From Micropterix aruncella (lineage: Eukaryota; Arthropoda; Insecta; Lepidoptera; Micropterigidae), in NCBI GenBank assembly GCA_944548615.1, contig OX155967.1, forward strand, positions 24,767,898 to 24,831,897: a stretch of DNA of 64,000 nt. The letters run 5' to 3'. Numbering within the stretch: position 1 is the stretch's first letter; each line of letters begins with the position of its first letter. The translations under genes were made by a program, and so were the position numbers. This document shows, piece by piece, positions 44,946-57,719 of the stretch. Under the pieces are notes generated by a model. It saw only the letters and a program-made list of their open reading frames with translations. It was not told the origin of the DNA and did not search any database.

Positions 44946-45289
44946 CATGCCAATCTTCAGCGCCCTTTATAGGTACTTATATTAATGGCATTAAACAAAA
45001 TCATTCCGTTAAAAACGCTCTAACGGCAAGTGAAAACTGTATCAAAGCTTATTGTTTGGTTCCTGAGGCCTACAGGATTCAACATAAGGACCGACGAAGA
45101 GACAAACGCTTTCTGGGAACAAACGCTTTACTTGTAGTTAAATATAGGTACTTTAATAACCGATATATACAAGTGAGTTTTTAATTAGTGACATCCTTGT
45201 AGTGGGTGCATCAGTACGAGCAAATAAGCAACTTTTGATACTACTTTCCTGGCAAGAAAATTATTGTGGACGCCCTTCTGTATGCTCCC
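44946..45289. other. Unclassified
   Basis: No motif recognised. Includes AGGACCGACGAAGAGACAAA near 45086. Confidence 0.35.
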
Positions 45290-45424
45290 AGTCTGTATTC
45301 CTCCGCGATAACGCTTAAACGCTTCGTCCGATTGAGCTGAAATTCGGTATGCAACCATAATTTGGTCATCTCAAAAGTTGTGGTTCAAATCGGTCAACCA
45401 AGATCCTCCTCATATATATCCTCC
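45290..45424 (-). repeat. Repeat family Y terminal domain, fragment
   Basis: CTTCGTCCGATTGAGCTGAA, then AACCATAATTTGGTCATCTC; complement of the domain at 10240-10330. Confidence 0.6.
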
Positions 45425-46179
<755 letters not shown>

Positions 46180-46294
46180 CTGGGTGGCGCAATAGAACGT
46201 GCATATTGCATCATTTTTTTGGCGGGGTGGAAAGCGCGCGGGCGGGGGGAACCTTACCTCGTTGGTTAGGCGGGCTCATGGAGTTTTAGTTACT

Positions 46295-47383
46295 ATGAGT
46301 CACTTCGACGGGAAGCAACGCGCATTTTGCGTGCGCGCGTTTTACCAGACCTCTCGTTCATACGTTGTTATTAGGCGACTATATTGTTCTGAATATGAAC
46401 TACGGCGAATCAGTCAAGCTCCGAGTGCTAATTTAATTAAAATATGGATAAAGCGTTTCGAAGAGACTGGCTCAACGTTTAAACCCAAAGCAAAAGGTCG
46501 TCCAAGAACATCTAGGACCGAAGACAATATTGAGAGAGTTATGCAGTCGGTACAAGGAGAACCACAAATGTCTACTCGCAAGAGATCGTCCGTCTTACAC
46601 TTATCGCGACGAAGTTTGCAACGAATTTTAAAGTTGGATCTTAAATTGCATCCATACAAGCTGCAATTAACACAAGAATTGAAAGAATCTGACTTCGGAG
46701 CAAGGCTCGCATTTGCTGATGAAATGCTGAATCGGTTTTCCAATTGTGACAACATCCTTTTCTCTGATGAGGCTCATTTTCACATGAATGGGTTCGTAAA
46801 CCGTCAAAATTGTCGTTAATGGCATAGTGAGAATCCTAAACTTAAACATCAGAAACCACTGCATAGTCCTAAAGTGACAGTATGGGCAGCAATCTCGGGC
46901 AGAGGAATAGTCGGTCCGTTTTTCTTTGAAAATGCGCGTGGACAAAACGTCACTGTTAATACCCAACGCTATGTTGCTATGTTGGAAGGCTTTTTGGCTC
47001 CAGAACTTGAAAATTCAAGAATAAGGAATTCTAGGACATGGTTTCAACAAGATGGAGCCACTTGTCACACATCTAATGACTCCATGGCGGTTGTGAAACA
47101 GATGTTCCCTGGAAAAGTGATTTCAAAGAGAGGTGATATCCCATGGCCCCCACGTAGTCCGGACTTAACGCCTCCTGACTTTTTTTTGTGGGGGTACCTT
47201 AAACACAAAGTCTACAGCAATAATCCAAGAAACATCGACGAGCTCAAGCAGAATATCCGTGGTGAAATGGCAGCAATCACACCAGCATTACTGAACAAAG
47301 TTTTCAATAATTTCCGTTTGCGGTTAGAGGAGTGCCGTCGTAGAGAGGGTCATCATTTAGATGATGTTATTTTTAAAAAATAA
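46295..47383 (+). pseudogene. DD41D mariner transposase, one premature stop
   Basis: Likely start ATG 46295 (MSHFDGKQRAFCVRAFYQTS), although the frame is open upstream into the inverted repeat. 362 codons, one frame throughout, stop TAA 47381-47383. N-terminal paired helix-turn-helix region with linker GRPRTSR; then the DDE domain: LFSDEAHFHMNG (Asp about 158), WFQQDGATCHT (Asp about 253) and RSPDLTPPDFFLWGYLKHKV (Asp about 295). Between the second and third Asp there are 41 residues, which defines DD41D rather than DD34D mariner. A single TAA at 46817-46819, after NRQNCR, is the only lesion seen. Function in a live copy: cut-and-paste at TA. Confidence 0.9.
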
Positions 47384-47538
47384 ACTTCAGTTCTTACTTA
47401 ACAATTCCTCAGTTTTATTTTAACTATACCTGTTGTATTTATTTTTTTAATGATGTTATTTTTAAAAAATAAACTTCAGTTCTTACTTAACAATTCCTCA
47501 GTTTTATTTTAACTATACCTGTTGTATTTATTTTTTTA
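47361..47538 (+). repeat. 89-bp perfect tandem duplication over the transposase stop
   Basis: ATGATGTTATTTTTAAAAAA through TTGTATTTATTTTTTTA occurs twice (47361-47449, 47450-47538), with no differences seen. It includes the last codons and the stop. Confidence 0.9.
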
Positions 47539-47574
47539 TATTTTTTTTAAATATGCACGATCTATTGCGCCACC

Positions 47575-47965
<391 letters not shown>

Positions 47966-49530
47966 TCGTTTGGATGTTTGTTACTCTTTCACGCAAAAAC
48001 TACTAAATGGATTTTGATGAAACTTTACAATAATATAGCTTACACATCAGAATAACACATAGGCTATAATTTATAAAGATATAGTGTGAATAATCTAAAA
48101 TATAACTATAACTGTCAAGTAAGTAGGAAAAGAATCTACGAAATTGATATTCGAAATTTAAATTCAAGCGTCTGATTTTGAACATTTTCTCCTACTATCC
48201 TATTAATATTATAAACTCGAATGTTTGTAAGAATGTTTGGATGTTTGTTACTCTTTCACGCAAAAACTACTGAATGGATTTTGATGAAACTTTACAATAA
48301 TATAGCTTACACATCAGAATAACACATAGGCTATAATTTATAAAGATATAGTGTGAATTATCTAAAATATAACGATAACTGTCAAGTAAGTAGGAAAAAA
48401 TCTACGAAATTGATATTCGAAATTTAAATTCAAGCGTCTGATTCTGAAACTTTTCTCCTACTATCCTACTAATATTATAAACGCGAAAGTTTGTAAGAAT
48501 GTTTGGATGTTTGTTACTCTTTCACGCAAAAACTACTAAATGGATTTTGATGAAACTTTACAATAATATAGCTTACACATCAGAATAACACATAGGCTAT
48601 AATTTATAAAGATATAGTGTGAATAGTCTAAAATATAACTATAACTGTCAAGTAAGTAGGAAAAGAATCTACGAAATTGATATTCGAAATTTAAATTCAA
48701 GCGTCTGATTTTGAACATTTTCTCCTACTATCCTATTAATATTATAAACGCGAAAGTTTGTAAGAATGTTTGGATGTTTGTTACTCTTTCACGCAAAAAC
48801 TACTAAATGGATTTTGATGAAACTTTACTATAATATAGCTTACACATCATAATAACACATAGGCTATAATTTATAAAGATATAGTGTGAATAATCTAAAA
48901 TATAACTATAACTGTCAAGTAAGTAGGAAAAGAATCTACGAAATTGATATTCGAAATTTAAATTCAAGCGTCTGACTTTGAACATTTTCTCCTACTATCC
49001 TATTAATATTATAAACGCGAAAGTTTGTAAGAATGTTTGGATGTTTGTTACTCTTTCACGCAAAAACTACTGAATGGATTTTGATGAAACTTTACAATAA
49101 TATAGCTTACACATCAGAATAACACATAGGCTATAATTTATAAAGATATAGAGTGAATAATCTAAAATATAACTATAACTGTCAAGTAAGTAGGAAAAGA
49201 ATCTACGAAATTGATATTCGAAATTTAAATTCAAGCGTCTGATTTTGAACATTTTCTCCTACTATCCTATTAATATTATAAACGCGAAAGTTTGTAAGAA
49301 TGTTTGGATGTTTGTTACTCTTTCACGCAAAAACTACTGAATGGATTTTGATGAAACTTTACAATAATATAGCTTACACATCAGAATAACACATAGGCTA
49401 TAATTTATAAAGATATAGTGTGAATTATCTAAAATATAACGATAACTGTCAAATAAGTGGGAAAAAATCTAAGAAATTGATATTCAAAATTTAAATTCTA
49501 AGCGTCAACATATATTTTGAAAATTTTCTC
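47966..49530 (+). repeat. Helitron-type 267-bp tandem array, six units
   Basis: Units begin (TGGATGTTTGTTACTCTTTC) at 47971, 48238, 48504, 48771, 49038 and 49305, spacing 266-267. Each has CACGCAAAAACTACT-AATGG, AATATAGCTTACACATCAGA, CACATAGGCTATAATTTATA and ends CTACTATCCTATTAATATTA. The sequence type is that of 5' regions of lepidopteran Helitrons/Helentrons. The near-identical 60-codon minus-strand frames in each unit are by-products. Confidence 0.9.
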
Positions 49531-49925
49531 AACAATAAATAATAATTAAATTATAAATTTAGAAAATATAGTGCAATTCGGTGGTTAAGTAACCCGACCA
49601 GGTTGCCACAAGCCTAGGAAATGGAAATATTTTCCTGAATGTGTGGAGCTCGCCAAGACGTGTGGCCGACGTGGCGGGTATCGGGCTAAATACCTCCAAT
49701 CATGATGATGAACAGTACAACCTTACCACGGCCCCCAGTCCCCAGCAGCCCCACTAGCCCGAGCCACGGCAGCGGTTACCGTAACAGCTGGGCAGGGTGT
49801 GCTAAGAATCTCTGGGTACGATCAGGCTGCCAAACCAAACTAACCGATCCGGATAGAGAGTGATTGGAGAGGCGTATGCCTAACGGTGGGCGAATGCGCG
49901 CTGATAAAGAAGAAGAAGAAGAAGT
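49531..49925 (+). repeat. LINE/SINE 3' segment with (GAA)n tail
   Basis: GC-richer block (GGCAGCGGTTACCGTAACAG, GGGCGAATGCGCGCTGATAA) ending AAGAAGAAGAAGAAG. A 3' tail of GAA repeats is seen in lepidopteran non-LTR elements. It lies between Helitron-type sequences (GTGGGAAAAAATCT before, GTAGGAAAAAATCT after), suggesting insertion into the array. Confidence 0.5.
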
Positions 49926-50269
49926 AGGAAAAAATCTGCCATCTGCGAGCTATTCTGGCGTGCGCCGCAAAAACCGTTGGAGTTACACGTATATAATATA
50001 CAATGGAAATGTTTATCTTAAATAGTCCTACAAAAAAGCCAGCGACAGCTTATATCTATATTTTATGTGTAAGCCATTATCGCCAAAATAGTGACCCATA
50101 AATACAATAAAAAAATAAAAATTATTTCTAACGCACATTTGGTAGTAATAAAGTGATTATTAAATCAAAATTTTATTAATACTTTTATCACATCTGGTAT
50201 CTATAAAGATAAATTTTGTCTTTAACAGTACATCATTTGGACAAATATTTGAATAGATATGACGATAAC
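49926..50269. other. Helitron-associated flank, no gene
   Basis: Begins GTAGGAAAAAATCTGCCATC, continuing the tandem-unit type, then CGTGCGCCGCAAAAACCGTT. AT-rich afterwards. Confidence 0.4.
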
Positions 50270-50680
50270 CAACCGAGTGCGCGATATTATGGTGATTTTT
50301 TATTATATTTTTTTTATATTAAAAAAATAATTTAAATCGTTAGGTCATGCTTATTGGTCATATTATCAACATTTATGAATTCTTATCAAAATAAGTAAAT
50401 TTATCGTCTCAAGTGTTTAAAACAAAAGACTTTTACCTTTTACTGAATAAATAGAGAGAATACGACATAGGCATGGAACCGCGACCGTGTCGTAATCTAT
50501 ACTTTTATACTAATATTATAAAGAGGTAAAGTTTGTGAGGTTTTAGGAAGTAATCTCTGGAACTACTGAACCGATTTTGAAAATTCTTTTACGAATAGAA
50601 AGCCACATTATTTGTGAGTGTCATATGGCTATACCTATATTAATCCGATAAATAAAAGGACTTTTTCGTGGTCGTTGGAT
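50270..50680 (+). repeat. Non-autonomous Helitron sequence, plus strand
   Basis: TTAAATCGTTAGGTCATGCT, AAGTGTTTAAAACAAAAGAC, then CGCGACCGTGTCGTAATCTA and TACTAATATTATAAAGAGGT. The complements lie in order at 12660-13230, so this is the tandem junction of the same family. Confidence 0.7.
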
Positions 50681-51004
50681 TTACAAAGTAATTCGGAGAA
50701 AAACAGTCGAATGAAAACGTTTCTTACGAACGTTTTTAACGATGAGAGTAAACATTCGGCGGTCCCTTTTGTTTTGTCAGTTTGGCGCGTAAAATTGGCG
50801 AGAGTCGATGGACTTGAGGAAAACCACTATACGGATCATAAAAAGAATAACTGTAAAATGACCGCATTGAAATTTAAAATATAAAACATTATAACTTTAT
50901 CTTGCGGTAGGCGACCGTGCGTCCCTTGCGTATATAAAATAATTATAAAATAATTTAATTAGTTAGGTCATGTTTATTGGTCAAATTATCAACAATTATG
51001 AATT
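50681..51004. repeat. Helitron body remnant and TTAA-MITE-like fragment
   Basis: 50681-50760 continues the Helitron (AGTCGAATGAAAACGTTTCT, complement of 13490). 50820-50895 has GAATAACTGTAAAATGACCG with CATTGAAATTT, complement of the motif in the MITEs at 4717 and 25378. 50950-51004 again matches the Helitron (GTTAGGTCATGTTTATTGGT). Confidence 0.55.
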
Positions 51005-51547
51005 CATATCAGACGAATTAAGCGAAAAAATAAAAAATTAAACTATTGATCACATCGGCAAAGCCGTTTTCTAAATGAAAGTGACATTACGAAATAATTC
51101 AAATTTCGAATGCTACCAACATTTAAAATATGATACAATTGGCTGAGTTTGTTATCAACGAGCCATTAAATCGAAATAAAAATATAAAAACCTCCATATG
51201 CTCAATGAAATGAAAGAAGAAACTTTAATCTTAATTTCTGGCAGAGGAGTTTATAATAAAGATTGTATAATGTTATCAAAATAGGGTAAACCTATATAAA
51301 ATTGTATAATATTAAAAAATTGTAAAGAAATATTGTAGAAAACAGTATAATATTGTTATATTTGATAAGGTTTGTAAAGAAATCCGTTTATAGGATGATG
51401 TTTTTATTTAAAATAAAATTAGTAAAAGCTACTTAAAAAGTAGCGAAGGAAATCCCAGCTTGTATTGGGAAATGCTTATGTATGAAATGTTTGAATGAGA
51501 TATACTTACGGATGTGCACGACTTTCGACGGTGCAATGTAAGTTTAA
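51005..51547 (-). repeat. Repeat family S, B and C parts
   Basis: GACGAATTAAGCGAAAAAAT to AACAGTATAATATTGTTATA (B), directly joined to TTTGATAAGGTTTGTAAAGA ... GCAATGTAAGTTTAA (C). The complement of B occurs at 63390-63693 and another copy lies at 55463-55820. C is interrupted at TTAA 51544-51547. Confidence 0.85.
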
Positions 51548-53126
51548 GAGGGTGCTGCACGAAATTTCTCAAATTAGGGTCTAGCGTTTTAGTTATTCCG
51601 CTAAAACTACGCTAATAAAAGCAGTGACAAAAAACACTCGTTTTTATCAATAAGTCATTTATAAGGTGAGCTAATAAATTTGGCAATAGTTTGCGTAGTT
51701 TTTTATAAAAACACACGAGAAAATATACAAAAATGGGCGCGGGGTTTTAGTCCTCACGGGGAAAATAATAACTAATTTGAATTACAAATTATTATAAAAG
51801 AAAGTTAAATGACATATCTTCACTATAAGCTATTTAAATTTCAATGATTGTAATAGGATTTTATACAATAAATCCCAGAAAATCAGGTTTCAGATTCTCC
51901 ATACATTTTTTGTATGGGCTGGCCGCGTTAATAAATACACAGGCGCGCTATGAAATAGATTCACTTCCCTGCTGCTATTCGAAGCGGGAGCACGTCTTTT
52001 TCGGTTAGCTCTTATCAGTTCCCGCTCACGTAATATTTTATTCTTCTACACCACAGTGCCGCGTCGTCACGCATCGTCACGAGAAAGCAAACAGCAGTAA
52101 GTATTTTATTTTTTATATTTGTTTTTTATTAATGGATGTTTATGCCATCTATGTTATAACTTATTATAATACTCTACATGTATTTTAGTTAATGGGGAAG
52201 CGTAAGAAAACATATTTCGTTTTTTGAGAAACGCCATAGAATCAGCGTGAAATTTCAGTCTGAAGACATGAGAAAGCGATGTTGTTTTCAGTCCGAGATA
52301 TAAGAAAATGAGATAGTTTTAAACCCCAAGATTCGATCGATACGATGCTCATTATATAAAAAATAGATCGACTCCAATAAGCGTAAAACAATTGAAAATA
52401 TTTTCTGAAGGGACCACTATTCGAAACTTGTAATCTCGAATAGTTTAGTTAATTTGCGTGAAAAACCTGAAATTCAATAAAAAAATACTGAAAGACGCAT
52501 AAACCACGTACAGGTAGAATATTGATTTTGAATATTGATTTTGAAAAGCAGTTTCGCCATCAGGAGTGAGCAACGAAGGACATTTCGGCATGCAGATGTA
52601 ACATTTTCGTAAGTTGAAAATAAGTGGTTGGCTGTAAGATATTTAGCTTACAAAGAGCATTGATAGGATATGCACTGATTTAAGGTTGCGACACGTCATT
52701 TAAACCAGAAAAAGCACGGGAATTTTAAAATCAAATAGTCTTTGAAAATATTCAAAACTATAGAATACTTAGAAATATTTTGAAACCATAGAAAATTAAA
52801 AAAAATTTGAAAATCATTTTAAAGTCAAATAGTCTTTGAAAATATTGAAAACTACAGAATACTTAGAAATATTTTAAAACCATGGAAAAATAAAATCCTT
52901 TGAAAAACATTTTAAAATCAAATAGGCTTTGAAAATGTTCAATATCATAGATATTCAATAGTATAGAGAGAGTTTAAAAAAAAATGAAACTTGAGTTTTT
53001 TTATTTTTCTTTATTTTAACTTCATCTCATACATTGTTCACCTTGATCGATCAGCAGAAAATTTTCATCTCATCATTGCGTCACATCACAAAAATAACAA
53101 TTTTCAATCACATTAATTTTCAATCG

Positions 53127-53545
53127 CTACGTTACATTATTTAAAATATTAAATTTAAAATTATCGCAGAGTTCGGAAGACCACCACGGGGCCGCGAAAC
53201 CACCGCGGGGTTTCTTCCGCCCTACTGCGGCATCACAGGAAGACTCGATGGCCGCATTAAGTGCGACACACAAGTCCTCTGCGGTACTACTAGAAGGCGA
53301 TGGAAAGGCCTCAAGATTCTCGCAGAGGACTTCACCAAACCGGTCCCAGTTAATGTCGCCGGTTCGGTATCGCCACTCGGATTGTGGCGTGGGGGGAACG
53401 CGACGGCCGATGCCAAATGTCACCAGTCTGCGGTCCGAAGAAGAAAGGTGCTCGTGAACTTTCCAATTGTTCATCCAACGGGCGAATCCCGGGGAGCACA
53501 GAGTGAAATCCACAAAACTCCTCTTCGAGACTGTTTAAAAGTGGC
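53127..53545 (-). pseudogene. R1/Jockey-type LINE endonuclease C-terminal fragment
   Basis: The minus strand encodes MDFTLCSPGFARWMNNWKVH, EHLSSSDRRLVTFGI (usual SDHR), INWDRFGEVLCENLEAF, and AAPWWSSELCDN (usual PWW...L). This is the end of an APE-type endonuclease and the linker to RT. His of SDHR is replaced by Arg. It is truncated before RT; upstream GVPRNSPGFVDFTL-like sequence is present in a second frame. Confidence 0.75.
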
Positions 53546-53891
53546 ATTCATTAATTTATTTCTTTATTAATTTTAATTACATATTTGAAGTTGTTCAAAA
53601 ATATATAATCACATTAAGCCGCGAAATCTATCTGTACCTTCTTTCCGTCGGAAGTAGTTTATTTATAAAGGTAACTGCTTTTTGAAATAATTAAAGTTTT
53701 GGTGTAGCTATTTATACCTATAATAATTACTGTTTTTTTATCCTTCTCGACATACATTTTATCCTCGTACTGATGAGAATAACAATGTTATAATTGTTTT
53801 AAGCATTATCCATTTTTATTTCTTTACTCAGGATCATAAAGTATCTGCTATCCTGATAGTGGAAGCGGTTCGTCTCATATTTTGAAAGAAT

Positions 53892-54866
53892 ACTGTAAAT
53901 TGTGATAAAAGCAAATCCTTTTTCACACGTGTGTTCATTAGACCAAAATAGTTGATTTGACCTGCCGCTCCGACAATTTGGCCCAGCGGACTCGAAATGG
54001 CGGCAATTTTCCAAGATGGCCGCTAATAAACCAAAATGATTACTCTCGTGCTGATTTTAAAGACCCATGGGTCTTTTTCGGTTATTTTGGCGTCGTACAT
54101 TTCAAATATGATGCTGAAAATATAAACATAAATAAATATAAATAAATAATTCCTTACAAACAAGGTAGAATGTGTACAATCATTTATATATAGTGTAGTA
54201 TAGTGTAGAATAAAACGGCCACGGTACATTTATTTTGACCAGTTCTGATGATGACACCGAGTACAAAAGTTTAAGTTTTCTGGCCAAAAGTACAAATATG
54301 TTCAAATCGGTTCAAAATACGTTCAAAGGTTGTTCAAAACACATGTAGTCGTCATATTTGAGCCAGCGACTACAAATTCAAAGTCAAAGACCCATTCACA
54401 TATTCTATATTATATAGTTCAAATTTTCCATGTTTTCTGGGTAGTAAATTTCAGAAATTACTTACAGCATACACAAAATTATTTTCTCGTTTGACTTTTT
54501 TGACAGTTTTGACTTTAGATTCGTCTTTTCCAGTGTGCAAATACTCGAAGAAGACGCGTATAACATAACGGTAACGTGAAAGTAAATACTCGTTAAAAAT
54601 GTTTATAATCCTGTTCAAAATTAACTAAAGTTATTTTTATTGCCATATTTGAAATATACGACCCCAAAATAGCCGAAAAGGCCCATGGGTCATTAAAATC
54701 AGCATGAGAAAAATAATTTTGGTTTATTAGCGACCATCTTGAAAAACGGCCGCTATTTTGAGTCCGCTAGGCCAAATATGTCGGAACGGCGCGGGCGGGT
54801 CAAATCGACCATTTTGGTCTAATAAATACGTGTGCAAAAGGATTTGCTTTTATCACAATTTGCAGT
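53892..54866. mobile_element. Foldback element with about 210-bp inverted arms
   Basis: The left arm (53892-54115) and the complement of the right arm (54640-54866) share ACTG-AAATTGTGATAAAAGC, AAATCCTTTT-CACACG, TTAGACCAAAATGGTCGATT-like, AAGATGG-CGCTAATAAACC and GACCCATGGG. Roughly 85% identity by eye. The middle (54120-54640) is unique with no coding frame. Confidence 0.8.
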
Positions 54867-55043
54867 TTTTGTTATTTGCAATTTGCTATGAGCAATAAAA
54901 TTATAAAATGCGGATTACATCGCTTTGGCGGGTGACCGTCTGTTCAGCGTTATCAATGTATGCGATTTAGTCACACCTGCGTGGCCGCCGCCGGCAAGCG
55001 TAAATTACCTACATTTGTGTAGCGGCATAGGCTCGGAGCCCTC

Positions 55044-55135
55044 TTAAAGGTCCTTTTGCAGTCGACTAACGATCACTATTCATCCATATATCTCATAAAT
55101 AGGGCATATCCTTATGCAACACAAAATGCCTTCAA
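55044..55135 (-). repeat. Repeat family S, D part
   Basis: TTAAAGGTCCTTTTGCAGTC to AACACAAAATGCCTTCAA. Resumes the S repeat after the TTAA insertion; the complement is continuous at 63695-63790. Confidence 0.85.
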
Positions 55136-55462
55136 TTTTTTTTATTATTATTATTATTTTATTTGTTACAACTTGGTATAGAGTTAACAGTGAGATCGTA
55201 CAGATATGATTTGTAATTATTTATATAAGTAATAAGAAAATGAATACATCCCATACGATCATTCTAGACGAATGCCCAACTAGACCGAACAGCCTGTATC
55301 TGGGCATACGAAATATATAGCCTTAGTTTTTGGAGTAGTAGTGACGTTTGAGTAGTACTGACTAATAGACTACTTTCAATACTAACACTAAGATAATGAA
55401 TAAAGAAATAAAATATAAGAAAATAACTGAAAAAAAGAAAATTAAAAAATAAAATGGCATAA
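55136..55462 (-). repeat. LINE 3' tail inserted in S
   Basis: T-run and (ATT)n, then CCGAACAGCCTGTATCTGGG; a minus-oriented 3' UTR of the type at 27130-27270. It splits S between CTTCAATT and AAATTGAGAC, where the complement at 63690 is continuous. Confidence 0.55.
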
Positions 55463-56068
<606 letters not shown>

Positions 56069-56963
56069 ATTTAAGTATAGGTATATTGTATGTGTATGAT
56101 TACCTATTTTAATTATGCTTCGCCACCTAAGTCTGGAAATAAATCGTATGCCCAGATACAGGTTATACTCGGCCAAGTTAGCCATGCGCTGAACATGGTC
56201 ATGTGAATGTGGGTCGTCGTTTACTTCGCACCATTACTTGGTAGGATCATTTTATGATTTCCGCATGTTATGTTTAAATAATAAAATATGTTTAAATGAA
56301 TAAAAATAAAAAAAATAATAATTTAGTAAGGCCCCTAAAATCGGCAACGCTTGCCATGCGTGGATCGTTCGAAATTCGAGTTTCCAGGCTCCCAGAGACC
56401 CGCGTTTGCCAATTGATTTTGTAAATTGAATGAGATGATGCGCGTTCGAAATTCAAATTACTTTGCGTCGCATATTAACAGGACTTATCGCCAACTGCTC
56501 ATCGACTTTATTTGTGAAATAAATATTCCGATGAACTAAGTCCCTAGCTACTTGGCTGAAAAGCCTTGCGGTGACACAAACCATATTTTTTTGGTTTTTT
56601 TTTTCGAAAAAAAAAAAATTTTTTTTATTATTAAAAATTTTCTATGTTTTAAAAATAGTATAAAAGGGTTAAGAGCATTGCGTTATATAGCTGTAGGTAA
56701 AATATCGTTTATATTGTTTATTCGCGATATTTACCTATTGCTCGATGGCGCTGTGGACTCAGCGCTTGTTAAACTTTTATTTAACAATCAACGTTTTCAA
56801 ATGTACAAAAAAAGTTTTTTTAATATATTTTTTTTAAAGTTGCTTTTTGGCTCATACTGGTTGATTCACTTCAAGGATATCACTAATTAAAAACACAACA
56901 CTGTATGTGGATCTCTAATGTTTAGACACTCTAATTAATAACATTTCTTGGGCAAGTTTTAAG
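56069..56963. other. Region upstream of OR gene 2 exon 1
   Basis: 56139-56165 (CGTATGCCCAGATACAGG) is the complement of part of the LINE tail at 55295. 56400-56460 is mildly GC-rich. 56580-56660 is homopolymer-rich, giving a meaningless Phe/Lys frame. The OR promoter should lie here, but no core element stands out. Confidence 0.4.
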
Positions 56964-57105
56964 ATGCATCTCTGGCGTAAGCTGAGGACTTGGTATGATT
57001 GGAGTTGGTCTTTGAGGGATTCGTCCCTAGACAACCTCCTCTGGCATATCCGAAAATTGCTGAAGTTACTCGGAATAACCGTAGACAAGGATTTTACTCA
57101 TCATG
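56964..57105 (+). CDS. Odorant receptor gene 2, exon 1 (N-terminus)
   Basis: ATG at 56964 opens 47 codons plus one base before donor G|GTAAGA. It encodes MHLWRKLRTWYDWSWSLRDS, then LDNLLWHIRKLLKLLGITVD and KDFTHH. The amphipathic cytoplasmic N-terminus ending in a LLKLLGI..D motif just before TM1 is characteristic of lepidopteran odorant receptors. The ATG is the first after an in-frame stop near 56916. The exon ends in phase 1 and joins 58824 to form a GAG codon, giving HHEIYYPTF, where YP precedes TM1 in many ORs. Same strand as OR gene 1. Confidence 0.6.
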
Positions 57106-57719
57106 GTAAGAAAGCAACAATAAGGTATTAGAACATTCCTAGCTATTTACATATTATCACTCAAAATTACATATTGTCCCAAAATCATGCAGAAGTTGAA
57201 TTTTCCGCCATTTGTTCAATAAAGTGTTGCCAACAAAAAAAAATAAGTTGTCACCCCAAGACTTCCCGGCAAGCAGAAAACCCCCGTTTCCAATTATGCC
57301 AAGCTACCCAGCTCCCCTCCCCCTCTTCCTCCCCTCTCCCTCACCAACTTTCCCTCTCCTTCCCTGCCTCCCAACCCCGGATAAATCCCCCCTCTTCTGT
57401 ATACTTTCCGCAACCCATCCGCTCCACGTCGCGCCCAATGCCTCTACCACGTCGCCTCTATCTGTACTCCCCCCCACCCCCCACCCCCCTTATGGGTCAT
57501 TTCCCGTTATACTGATGAAAAATTGGACGCCCAGATCAAGCGATTTAACGCAGTTGGACTTTTTTAGTACGCGTACGTGCGCGTACGTGCCAGCAAAAGC
57601 TGTGGAGGCTATTTACCCGATACACTATTGCATATATAACCCTATAAAATATACTTTATAAATCAATAAAAAATACTTTTTTTAAAATTAAAATTATGTG
57701 TTTTCTATCAAAATTACTT
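57106..57719. repeat. OR gene 2 intron: C-rich block
   Basis: 57236-57500 repeats the 8671-8996 arrangement: TTGTCACCCCAAGACTTCCC, GGCAAGCAGAAA, then C/T-rich low-complexity sequence. 57572-57590 has alternating CGCGTACGTGCGCGTACGTG. Confidence 0.6.

Larger units (their letters stand above)
51548..55043. mobile_element. 3.5-kb insertion with TTAA target duplication
   Basis: The uninterrupted S repeat reads AAGTTTAAAGGTCC-type (complement at 63770-63790; also 47925). Here it is AAGTTTAA, then 3496 bp, then TTAAAGGTCC, so TTAA was duplicated. The ends read GAGGGTGCTGC and, in complement, GAGGGCTCCG. TTAA specificity suggests a piggyBac-like or Polinton-unrelated DNA element, but no transposase was found. 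Contains a LINE endonuclease fragment (53127-53545) and a foldback element (53892-54866). 52080-53000 is AT-rich with a duplicated AAATCAAATAGTCTTTGAAA motif. Confidence 0.7.

Noticed and set aside
48003..49252. Four nearly identical 60-codon minus-strand frames
   Set aside because: They recur because the 267-bp unit is tandemly repeated; no start context, no homology and no conservation beyond the DNA repeat.
56552..56890. Phe/Lys-rich open frame of 112 codons just before OR gene 2
   Set aside because: Driven by T and A homopolymers; no motif and it ends before the OR start codon.
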